Shown here: piece after piece, positions 1 to 5,049 of the stretch
Layout of the letters: the number at the start of each line of letters is the position of its first letter
How positions within the stretch are numbered: position 1 is the stretch's first letter
From: Candidatus Heimdallarchaeota archaeon
GTDB taxonomy: Archaea > Asgardarchaeota > Heimdallarchaeia > JABLTI01
Length of the DNA stretch: 6,712 nucleotides
NCBI GenBank assembly: GCA_030602675.1
Contig: JAUVZH010000147.1
Location: 1 to 6,712 of the forward strand
Direction of reading: 5' to 3'
The notes under the pieces: model-generated
The model's input: the letters and a program-made list of their open reading frames with translations, nothing else
Databases searched by the model: none
Told to the model about the DNA's origin: nothing
Translations under genes and position numbers: made by a program

Positions 1-650
1 AGCAAACGATTAAGATTTTCTAGTGAACAAGTGTCTGGTCTAGTTTCTATGGTTATTCCAATACATCTTCGTTTGCTTTTCTCCGCATTAACTATTGCTT
101 CTTCTATTGTAGATGAATCTTTATTGGTTATTCCATCTAAACATCCCTTGATAAATGACTCTTGATATTTTAAAGGTGCAGCTGGCAAAGTTCCTCCCAT
201 TAGAATTAAATCAATTTTACTTGTATTATGACCAATAACTTCAAGCTGGTTTATTCTCTCAACAACTTGCTCTTTAGAATTGTAATCGTGCCTTTTACCT
301 CTCATTGCTGCAGGTTCAAACCCAGTATAAGATTGTGGACTTTCCTGTTCAGGACCACCTGGACACATGGTACACTTTCCGTGCGGACAAGGCATAGGTT
401 TACTCATTACTGCTACAACAGCTACTCCAGACAAAGTACGACTTGGTTTTTTCAAAAGATATGGTAAAACTATTGCCCGTTCTTCTTCAGTTGCTACTTG
501 TAAAATATCGCTATTTCTTGGAAATGCATTTAGTGAGTATTTTTTGCAGATTTCTCTTTTGATTTTTGCTAGATCCTTTCTTTTTTTTGGAGGATCATCA
601 ATTATTCGCTCAATAATTTCTCTAAGAGGAATTTCCAAGAATTCATTCAT
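1..650 (-). CDS. elp3: Elp3-family tRNA U34 carboxymethylation enzyme, N-terminal part (runs off the window)
   Basis: Elp3 is a radical-SAM plus acetyltransferase enzyme that starts the carboxymethyl-type modification of wobble uridine 34 in tRNA. Archaeal Elp3 acts without the other Elongator subunits. I translated 216 uninterrupted codons from the ATG at 650 to the window edge; the remainder of the radical-SAM domain and the C-terminal acetyltransferase domain lie outside. Residues 1-70 form a charged helical N-terminal region. The iron-sulfur motif CPHGKCTMCPGG follows with Cys 88, 93 and 96 (CX4CX2C), then SYTGFEPAAMR, MGGT at 151-154, and GITIETRPD at 198-206, all typical of Elp3. An in-frame TAA just upstream makes 650 the first possible start, and the next in-frame Met is residue 82. 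AGG directly abuts the ATG, too close for a normal ribosome site, so the message may be leaderless. The family call is very secure. Confidence 0.95.
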   Translation of the reverse strand, partial: MNEFLEIPLREIIERIIDDPPKKRKDLAKIKREICKKYSLNAFPRNSDILQVATEEERAIVLPYLLKKPSRTLSGVAVVAVMSKPMPCPHGKCTMCPGGPEQESPQSYTGFEPAAMRGKRHDYNSKEQVVERINQLEVIGHNTSKIDLILMGGTLPAAPLKYQESFIKGCLDGITNKDSSTIEEAIVNAEKSKRRCIGITIETRPDTCSLENLNRL

Positions 651-664
651 CCTATATTACATAT

Positions 665-676
665 CTAAAATAATTT
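665..676 (-). promoter_or_regulatory. Possible TATA-like element for elp3
   Basis: The minus strand carries AAATTATTTTAG here, ending 14 nt before the elp3 start codon. With no usable Shine-Dalgarno, a nearby TATA-like element would fit a leaderless or very short-leader transcript. A second AT-rich candidate, ATTTAAAAC, lies near 711-719. In such AT-rich DNA neither is diagnostic. Confidence 0.25.
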
Positions 677-746
677 GCTATTAGTTAACCTAAAAAATCT
701 AGTGATAATAGTTTTAAATTGAGAATTAGAAACGAAATTAAATTGC

Positions 747-774
747 AAAAACTAGAAGATCTAAGAATATTCTT
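747..774 (-). terminator. Possible terminator after eS30
   Basis: Just after the eS30 stop the minus strand has the perfect 12-nt palindrome AAGAATATTCTT (763-774), followed within about 12 nt by a run of five T (747-751). Archaeal termination mainly depends on T-runs, so this could end the eS30 message. The palindrome is AT-rich and leaves no hairpin loop, so support is weak. Confidence 0.25.
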
Positions 775-779
775 TCAAA

Positions 780-959
780 TTATCTTTTTCTTCTTCGTTT
801 CTTACTTGAAGGTTGACCTATTGGTATACCTTTTACATATCGTTTACTGTAGTTGTGTTTGTTTCTTAGCCGGGGACCTCTTGAAAGGTGATGTTTTTGT
901 TCTACTTTTGGAGTTTGATTACGAACTTTGCCGGCTTTTTGGACTGAACCGTGTGTCAT
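780..959 (-). CDS. rps30e: Small-subunit ribosomal protein eS30
   Basis: This short gene encodes a 59-residue, strongly basic protein, a component of the 30S subunit. The N-terminus THGSVQKAGKVRNQTPKV matches the eS30 signature (HGSL-x-x-AGKVR-x-QTPK-V). A Lys/Arg-rich middle with RGPRLRNKHNYSKRYV resembles the family's GR/KxRxxYxRRFV segment, and the protein ends in SSKKRRRKR. The length suits archaeal eS30, and no ubiquitin-like domain is fused to it, unlike the eukaryotic FAU precursor. The ATG at 959 is preceded by GAGG at 969-972, nine bases upstream. It sits 119 nt after pcc1 with its own TATA-like element, so it is probably transcribed separately from the exosome operon. From memory, eS30 occurs in TACK and Asgard archaea and is missing from Euryarchaeota, so it is also a taxonomic clue. 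Confidence 0.93.
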   Translation of the reverse strand: MTHGSVQKAGKVRNQTPKVEQKHHLSRGPRLRNKHNYSKRYVKGIPIGQPSSKKRRRKR

Positions 960-968
960 GATTTCATT

Positions 969-972
969 CCTC
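969..972 (-). promoter_or_regulatory. Shine-Dalgarno of eS30
   Basis: GAGG on the minus strand lies nine bases before the ATG at 959 and fixes the start of this very small gene. A short palindrome (977-988) lies only four bases further upstream. Confidence 0.7.
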
Positions 973-976
973 TAAT

Positions 977-988
977 CTCATTCATGAG
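977..988 (-). repeat. Inverted repeat in the eS30 leader
   Basis: CTCATGAATGAG on the minus strand has perfect 5-base arms (CTCAT and ATGAG) around a two-base centre. It falls between the predicted transcription start and the Shine-Dalgarno of eS30. As RNA the loop is too small for a clean hairpin unless an arm pair opens. It could be a protein site on DNA or RNA, or chance. Confidence 0.3.
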
Positions 989-1017
989 CTAATTGCTTTT
1001 GAGTCTTTCGATTGACC

Positions 1018-1030
1018 ATTATATTAAAAA
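1018..1030 (-). promoter_or_regulatory. TATA-like promoter element for eS30
   Basis: The minus strand reads TTTTTAATATAAT, a good match to an archaeal TATA box. A start site about 27 bases from its centre would fall near 997, giving a leader of about 38 nt that holds the palindrome and GAGG. The 119-nt spacer after pcc1, against gaps under 40 nt inside the operon, supports an independent promoter. Confidence 0.5.
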
Positions 1031-1078
1031 TCTTTTTACACAATTGGATTCTTATCAAATGTTTGTTTTAATCGTAAA

Positions 1079-1369
1079 TTACTCTTCAATTGTAATATCC
1101 ATGGATTTTATAGATGAAATTCCAGTTTCTATCCAACGTAAATAAGAACCCAGCATTGCTCTTAATGATATAAAATCTGATGCGTAAAATTCCATAATTA
1201 GAGTATTTTTGTCTTTGATTATAATCTCAGCTTTTCCTCTTGGAGTGAGCATAACAGTCGTCTCAGGTTTTATTGCTCTATAAGCAGCTTCTATTGCTCT
1301 TTCATCAATTGACTTAATTACTAATTTTGATGAAAATTGCATAGAATTAGTATACTCATTGTTTGTCAT
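1079..1369 (-). CDS. pcc1: KEOPS complex subunit Pcc1
   Basis: Pcc1 is the small dimeric subunit of KEOPS, which with Kae1, Bud32 and Cgi121 makes N6-threonylcarbamoyladenosine at position 37 of ANN-decoding tRNAs; Pcc1 binds Kae1 and helps hold tRNA. The protein has 96 residues, a normal length. It shows the family pattern: an N-terminal beta strand (SSKLVIKS), a helix (DERAIEAAYRAIKPE), further strands (AEIIIKDKNTLIMEFYAS), and the closing helix with SLRAMLGSYLRWI at 68-80, close to the LRA-x-x-NSxLR motif. I start it at ATG 1369, preceded by AGGGA nine to ten bases upstream. A nominal TTG at 1378 would lie within that ribosome site and is unlikely. It begins 16 nt after the Brix gene and appears to be the last gene of the operon, as pcc1 is in other archaeal exosome clusters. 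Confidence 0.88.
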   Translation of the reverse strand: MTNNEYTNSMQFSSKLVIKSIDERAIEAAYRAIKPETTVMLTPRGKAEIIIKDKNTLIMEFYASDFISLRAMLGSYLRWIETGISSIKSMDITIEE

Positions 1370-1377
1370 TTCAGACA

Positions 1378-1383
1378 ATCCCT
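1378..1383 (-). promoter_or_regulatory. Shine-Dalgarno of pcc1 (decides the start)
   Basis: AGGGAT on the minus strand sits eight bases before ATG 1369, which favours that ATG over the in-frame TTG at 1378 overlapping the motif. Confidence 0.5.
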
Positions 1384-1385
1384 TA

Positions 1386-2048
1386 TTATGATCTCTCTTG
1401 GCTTCTTCTCTCTCTTCTTCTTCCGATTCCTATTAAATTCATTAATGAGCGGATTGCTTCTCCTTTCTTCCCCAAAAAAACATCAGAAATAGTAAATCTT
1501 GGACCAATCATTTTACCAGTTTCAATTTGCTGAAAATCTAGTTTTATTAGGTCTTCTTTAGAATCTGAAAAGAAAAGTGCAATTCCTTTTAGATTGGTGT
1601 CTTTTTGAAGCTCTCTTGAACGTTCAAAATTAAAGAATAATGATAACATAGTATATAGCTGTTCACCAAAATCAGATTTGCATTGATTTATTACCCGCAA
1701 TTTTGATTCAGTAGTAAAAACTGATCTTCCTCTATTCAATTCTCGAGCTAAACTTATTCCCTTAATACGAACACGATAATCTCTTTCCTCTAGTATACCA
1801 TCTACCGATTTGTAGAACTTCATTAAACTAGGATTACCTTTTTTCTCGTGAAGAATAAGTAATCTATTTGTACCTAAAACAGCTAATTCATCAGCTAAAT
1901 CATTTAAGCTACATGAACCTCGGGTAAAGTGAAAAGACCAAGGGATAACCCTCACCAAATCACGAATAAATGATCGAGTTCTTTGGCTAGGTTTCCTTGA
2001 AGTCGTTAACACAAATTTCTCATATGGTGCTATGTCTCTTTCGGTCAT
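1386..2048 (-). CDS. Brix-domain (Imp4-like) ribosome biogenesis protein
   Basis: Brix-domain proteins bind rRNA during ribosome assembly. Eukaryotes have Imp4, Rpf1, Rpf2, Ssf1 and Brx1; archaea generally have a single short Imp4-like version, and this is one, at 220 residues. The opening TTSRKPSQRTRSFIRDL (about 15-31) matches the Imp4-type TTSR-x-P-SxRxRxF start. A segment around 53-78 (LADELAVLGTNRLLILHEKKGNPS) follows, where the family has an x-R-hhhhxxxxGxP strand. The C-terminal RIGPR-type strand region is represented by GKMIGPRFTISDV, and the tail is Arg-rich (GRRRERRSQERS). The ATG overlaps the eL43 stop by four bases (ATGA), which implies translational coupling; only a weak AGG lies directly before it. 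It sits where TACK-type operons place imp4, but without rpoP in front. Its exact rRNA target in archaea is not established. Confidence 0.88.
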   Translation of the reverse strand: MTERDIAPYEKFVLTTSRKPSQRTRSFIRDLVRVIPWSFHFTRGSCSLNDLADELAVLGTNRLLILHEKKGNPSLMKFYKSVDGILEERDYRVRIKGISLARELNRGRSVFTTESKLRVINQCKSDFGEQLYTMLSLFFNFERSRELQKDTNLKGIALFFSDSKEDLIKLDFQQIETGKMIGPRFTISDVFLGKKGEAIRSLMNLIGIGRRRERRSQERS

Positions 2049-2335
2049 TTCCTAGACTTCTCTAGTCGTTGTTCTTCTAAACTCAATGTTGTTCTAGCTG
2101 CAGTTCTTCCTGAAGGAGTTATTGGTATCCAAGCACCACCTGCAAAGCTCAAATTGCATTTTTTACATTGCCAAATACCAACAGATTTTCTCTTGACTTT
2201 TGGACTTGCACAATTTGGACATTTGTGTACTGCACGCATACTGTTCTCTACTTTTAGGAAACGTTTCTTCAACTGAGAACCATAACGAGGACCAAAACGA
2301 CCTGTGGAACCGACTTTCTTTGTTTTTCTTGTCAT
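2045..2335 (-). CDS. rpl37ae: Large-subunit ribosomal protein eL43 (L37Ae)
   Basis: This is a zinc-ribbon protein of the 50S subunit. From ATG 2335 it has 96 residues and opens with MTRKTKKVGSTGRFGPRYG, the family's RRTKKVGxTGxxGxRYG start. The zinc ribbon has Cys 39 and 42 (CPNC) and Cys 57 and 60 (CKKC), followed by SFAGGAWIP, a hallmark of eL43. About 20 residues follow (RTAARTTLSLEEQRLEKSRK), somewhat longer than many archaeal homologues. A GTG at 2350 would add five residues, but it belongs to GTGAGGA, the Shine-Dalgarno nine bases before ATG 2335, so the shorter form is preferred. It lies 37 nt after rrp42 and overlaps the Brix gene by four bases. eL43 in exosome operons is a classic archaeal arrangement. 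Confidence 0.95.
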   Translation of the reverse strand: MTRKTKKVGSTGRFGPRYGSQLKKRFLKVENSMRAVHKCPNCASPKVKRKSVGIWQCKKCNLSFAGGAWIPITPSGRTAARTTLSLEEQRLEKSRK

Positions 2336-2344
2336 TGATTTTAT

Positions 2345-2348
2345 CCTC
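2345..2348 (-). promoter_or_regulatory. Shine-Dalgarno of eL43 (decides the start)
   Basis: GAGG within GTGAGGAT on the minus strand is nine bases from ATG 2335. It absorbs the GTG at 2350 that a longest-ORF rule would choose. Confidence 0.65.
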
Positions 2349-2372
2349 ACGTTCTATTCTTTGTTTCTTTGT

Positions 2373-3233
2373 TTAACTTTTAAGGTCATCCGACCAAGGA
2401 TTACCCTTTGGGTCTGTTATGGCATCGAGTTTGCTTCTTATTTCTTTCGTTCTTTCTGAAGCAATATCAATGCATTTCTTGATCTCATCTAGTGAAAAAC
2501 TTCCAGATTCACCCTTTTGAGTTGCACATATTTTGTTCTCCTCTGTAAAGGCTAAAGTTATTCTTGCGTCTAGAATGCTTTCTTCCTTTAAGATTGGATC
2601 AACAATTATATTCTTGCCAATTTTAGCAAAAGTACAACTAATAGGGATATGATCCATTAGTAGTGGATGAGTTGTTTCAAGTAATTCAACATCCTCTGGA
2701 TTACCTTCAGCATCGTTAATAATCTTAATATCAGGTATTTGAGCATTCCTTAATGCAGCAACAGCAGCTAATATGCAAGCATCAAATAGATTTCCATCAT
2801 AATCAAGAACATACAAATCAATGAATAGTACCCAAACTTTCTTGCCTGGGATTATGACTAATGATTCTGGATTTACTGCTTTTGACTCTCTAATAGCTCT
2901 ATCTGTTACTCTTGCTATCTCAATAGCTCTTGCTCTTGGAGGTCCTGATTCAAAATCAGGTGAAGCTATTGGCACTAACTCTACAGTAGTTGTAACTACA
3001 CCAGAATTAGGAGTGTCAGGGAATGGATTGCCAATTTGAACTTTCACTCCAGCAAGTACTTTTGATTTCCCAAGTTTTGCCATGGCTGAACCTTCAGCTT
3101 TTTGAATATAACTAGGAATAATTGTTATTTTTCTGAATTCTTCAAACGACCTACCATCTGTTCTTTTACCATGATCTAATAAAGATTGTATGTGTTCACG
3201 TTCTACTAAACTAATTAATCCTGCATTTGTCAT
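2373..3233 (-). CDS. rrp42: Exosome ring subunit Rrp42
   Basis: Rrp42 is the non-catalytic RNase PH-like subunit of the archaeal exosome; it alternates with Rrp41 in the hexameric ring and contributes RNA-binding residues. The 286-residue protein carries the archaeal Rrp42 signatures: GKRTDGRSFEEFRKITI near 22-38, GSAMAKLGKSKVLAGVKVQIG at 48-68 (first RNase PH strands), FESGPPRARAIEIARVTDRAIR at 94-115 (RNA path and intersubunit contact), KVWVLFIDLYVLDYDGNLFDA at 132-152, and the helix at 245-270 that closes the RNase PH C-terminal domain. It lacks the Asp pair that Rrp41 uses for catalysis at the equivalent place (VDPILKEESILDA). The ATG at 3233 is preceded by GGTGA six bases upstream, and the gene starts 15 nt after the rrp41 stop. 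Length is slightly above the usual 260-275. Confidence 0.96.
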   Translation of the reverse strand: MTNAGLISLVEREHIQSLLDHGKRTDGRSFEEFRKITIIPSYIQKAEGSAMAKLGKSKVLAGVKVQIGNPFPDTPNSGVVTTTVELVPIASPDFESGPPRARAIEIARVTDRAIRESKAVNPESLVIIPGKKVWVLFIDLYVLDYDGNLFDACILAAVAALRNAQIPDIKIINDAEGNPEDVELLETTHPLLMDHIPISCTFAKIGKNIIVDPILKEESILDARITLAFTEENKICATQKGESGSFSLDEIKKCIDIASERTKEIRSKLDAITDPKGNPWSDDLKS

Positions 3234-3239
3234 TTTTTT

Positions 3240-3244
3240 TCACC
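3240..3244 (-). promoter_or_regulatory. Shine-Dalgarno of rrp42
   Basis: GGTGA on the minus strand, six bases before ATG 3233 and within the short rrp41-rrp42 spacer. It pairs with the conserved archaeal 16S 3' end (ending in TCACCTCC-type sequence). Confidence 0.7.
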
Positions 3245-3248
3245 TATC

Positions 3249-4208
3249 TTATTTCTTATCATCCTTCTCTTTTTTAGTAGAGGATTTCTTTTCGTCATCT
3301 GTTTTTTTGTCAGATTTTTTGGAAAACTTTCTCTTTTTAGCTTCCTTTTCGCTAGGCTTTTCTTTCTTGTCGTCTGCTTTTTTCTTAGCTTCCTTTTTGC
3401 CATCCTTTGCAGGTTTTGCTGGTTCCTTTTTAGCTTTTTCTTTTGATTTTGCTTCCTTTTCTGGAGCATCAGCAACCTCTTCTGTTATTTGAGAATATTT
3501 TGATTTAAGAGCATCTCTTTGTAGCTTGTAGATTTTCTTACATGCTGGAATTAGCATATCTAAAGCTGTTTTATATAGATCAGGTGAAAATACACCATCT
3601 GATTGTAAGAGAACTATTTCATCAATATGAGGTAAATAGGCTAATGGCATATCACCTTGACCTTCTTTGTCTTCTACATCATCAAGATCTAGAACAGCTT
3701 GATCATATAAATTGCCGGCTGCACACCCTACAACCAAATCTTTCAGTGGTATTCCAGCATCAGCTAATGCTAATGAAGCCACAGCTATTGCTGCACATCT
3801 TGTTCCACCATCTGCTTGTAAAACATTGATGTATACATCGATAACAGATCTTGGGTATAAGTAATTAAACACAGAAGGCTCTAAAGCTTCTGCAAGGATT
3901 TTAGAAATTTCTCTTTCCCTTCTCTTTGGAGCAGGGCTCTTTCTATCAGGAACTGAGAATGTTGCCATACGATATTCGCATCTTATTAAAGCTCTATCAG
4001 GAAGAGCCATGTGTTTTGGATGGAGTTCTCTTGGACCATATACCGCAGCTAAAATTTTATTTCTACCCCAAGTAATAAGTGCAGAACCATCTGCTCGATC
4101 TAAAACACCTACATGAAATGAAATATCTCTCAAGTCATCTTTTTTACGACCATCATGTCGTATTCCATCTTTAGTTATTAAAACTACTTCTTCTTTATCT
4201 TTCGACAT
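3249..4208 (-). CDS. rrp41: Exosome catalytic subunit Rrp41 with a long Lys/Glu-rich tail
   Basis: Rrp41 is the phosphorolytic 3'-5' exoribonuclease of the archaeal exosome; it releases nucleoside diphosphates and can also add tails. With the start at ATG 4208 it has 319 residues. The RNase PH fold covers about 10-240: GIRHDGRKKDDLRDI at 15-29, RADGSALITWGRNKILAAVYGP at 38-59, RNA-contacting Arg pair 96-97 in KRRERE, VYINVLQADGGTRCAAI at 125-141, and catalytic-type Asp 180 and Asp 186 in DVEDKEGQGDMPLA. It therefore looks active. Residues about 241-319 are low-complexity Lys, Glu, Asp, Ala and Ser, whereas archaeal Rrp41 usually ends near 245-250. A longer start at 4229 is possible but would translate through GGTGAAA, the ribosome site five bases before ATG 4208. 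It lies 36 nt after rrp4. Confidence 0.96.
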   Translation of the reverse strand: MSKDKEEVVLITKDGIRHDGRKKDDLRDISFHVGVLDRADGSALITWGRNKILAAVYGPRELHPKHMALPDRALIRCEYRMATFSVPDRKSPAPKRREREISKILAEALEPSVFNYLYPRSVIDVYINVLQADGGTRCAAIAVASLALADAGIPLKDLVVGCAAGNLYDQAVLDLDDVEDKEGQGDMPLAYLPHIDEIVLLQSDGVFSPDLYKTALDMLIPACKKIYKLQRDALKSKYSQITEEVADAPEKEAKSKEKAKKEPAKPAKDGKKEAKKKADDKKEKPSEKEAKKRKFSKKSDKKTDDEKKSSTKKEKDDKK

Positions 4209-4213
4209 TTTTT

Positions 4214-4218
4214 TCACC
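4214..4218 (-). promoter_or_regulatory. Shine-Dalgarno of rrp41 (decides the start)
   Basis: GGTGA five bases before ATG 4208 on the minus strand matches the site used by rrp42 and sbds. It argues against the upstream ATG at 4229, which has no such motif close by. Confidence 0.65.
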
Positions 4219-4244
4219 GAAATAATCATTATTATTTATTATGC

Positions 4245-5024
4245 TTACTTTTTTGTAGCATCTTTCTTTTCTTTTGGTTTCTCTGCTTTGGTTTTTTCTG
4301 AATTCTTTTTTAAATTCTTCACAGCATCTTCCAAGAATTCTTTAACCCTATCAGTTAATCCTCTAGTATGAGCTTCTCGGTCAATTTTTTCTATTGCTTG
4401 CAAAACCAAATATTCTTCTTCAAAGGTATTACCCTTGAACCATACACGACCATTTTGTCCAACTATCATTCGACTATTTGTGTATTGTTTGATCGTTGAA
4501 ATCATGCTACCTCTTCTACCGATTAGTCGTGGTATTTTAGATGGACTTACGTCAATAATCCTTCCTCCAGATAGTTTCCCTAGATAAGGTCCACCACTAC
4601 CAGAACGATTATCACTTCTGAGAGTTAAAGTGGGATCACGGGTTCTATCAAAAGAGAAGACTTTTGCGACAATCACATCTCCAACATCAAAAATTTTTCT
4701 TGTTTGATCTTTTACTGGATCAAACCTTCTATCAAGTGAACTTGAAGGTCTTAAAATGCCTGGATATGGACTTGAAATATCAACTACCCAAGAATTTAGT
4801 GACACATCAGTTATTTTTCCAACTACCAAATCACCGACTCTAGGAAGATATTTTCCTTTTAGTGATACAACACTAATTTGATTGTCTTTTACAGTTACAA
4901 GTCCTATCACTTGTGAAATTATTTTTTTATCTTGTCGATAGACATTCGAACCTAAATGATATTCACCTTCAGCGATAACTTCACCGGGTGTTACCATTGA
5001 TCTATCTTTTATTTGAATTGTCAT
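4245..5024 (-). CDS. rrp4: Exosome RNA-binding cap subunit Rrp4
   Basis: Rrp4 sits on top of the Rrp41/Rrp42 ring as a trimeric cap (alone or mixed with Csl4) and guides RNA to the central channel, with some preference for poly(A). The 259-residue protein shows the full three-domain layout. The N-terminal beta domain is at 1-60, with VTPGEVIAEG at 11-20. The S1 domain is at about 62-137: VGDLVVGKITDVSLNSWVVDI, then PGILRPSS, then VGDVIVAKV. The KH domain is at about 150-215, with the G-x-x-G loop GRRG at 169-172 and MIVGQNGRVWFKG at 186-198. The last 20 residues are a Lys-rich low-complexity tail (from about 239). ATG 5024 is preceded by GGAG nine bases upstream. The gene lies 25 nt after sbds. 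Confidence 0.96.
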   Translation of the reverse strand: MTIQIKDRSMVTPGEVIAEGEYHLGSNVYRQDKKIISQVIGLVTVKDNQISVVSLKGKYLPRVGDLVVGKITDVSLNSWVVDISSPYPGILRPSSSLDRRFDPVKDQTRKIFDVGDVIVAKVFSFDRTRDPTLTLRSDNRSGSGGPYLGKLSGGRIIDVSPSKIPRLIGRRGSMISTIKQYTNSRMIVGQNGRVWFKGNTFEEEYLVLQAIEKIDREAHTRGLTDRVKEFLEDAVKNLKKNSEKTKAEKPKEKKDATKK

Positions 5025-5032
5025 TTATTAAT

Positions 5033-5036
5033 TCTC
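5033..5036 (-). promoter_or_regulatory. Shine-Dalgarno of rrp4
   Basis: GGAG on the minus strand sits in the 25-nt sbds-rrp4 spacer, about eight to nine bases before ATG 5024. Confidence 0.55.
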
Positions 5037-5049
5037 CATTATCTTAATT

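Noticed and set aside
228..684. Two plus-strand open frames (228-467 and 367-684)
   Set aside because: Both lie antisense to elp3, whose minus-strand reading has unmistakable radical-SAM Elp3 motifs; the plus-strand translations resemble no protein and lack ribosome sites.
719..961. Plus-strand 80-residue frame
   Set aside because: It is the shadow of eS30 on the opposite strand; the Phe/Leu/Val-rich translation is the antisense of Lys/Arg codons.
978..1019. 13-codon ORF (MVNRKTQKQLAHE) before eS30
   Set aside because: Its ATG lies inside the TATA-to-start interval, so it would probably not be on the transcript; no ribosome site.
2045..2350. RNA polymerase subunit RpoP instead of eL43
   Set aside because: The zinc ribbon is similar, but the TKKVGSTGRFGPRYG start and SFAGGAWIP after the second Cys pair are specific to eL43.
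2821..3039. Plus-strand frame of 72 residues
   Set aside because: Antisense shadow of rrp42; the same applies to 3542-3829 over rrp41 and 5608-5826 over sbds.
3230..3475. Minus-strand Lys-rich 81-residue frame
   Set aside because: A shifted reading of the A-rich DNA coding the Rrp41 tail; it has no own start signal and overlaps rrp41 fully.
3190..3492. Plus-strand Ser/Phe-rich frame that looks like a membrane protein
   Set aside because: It is the antisense of the Lys/Glu-rich tail of Rrp41; TTT and TCC codons are complements of the Lys and Gly/Glu codons.
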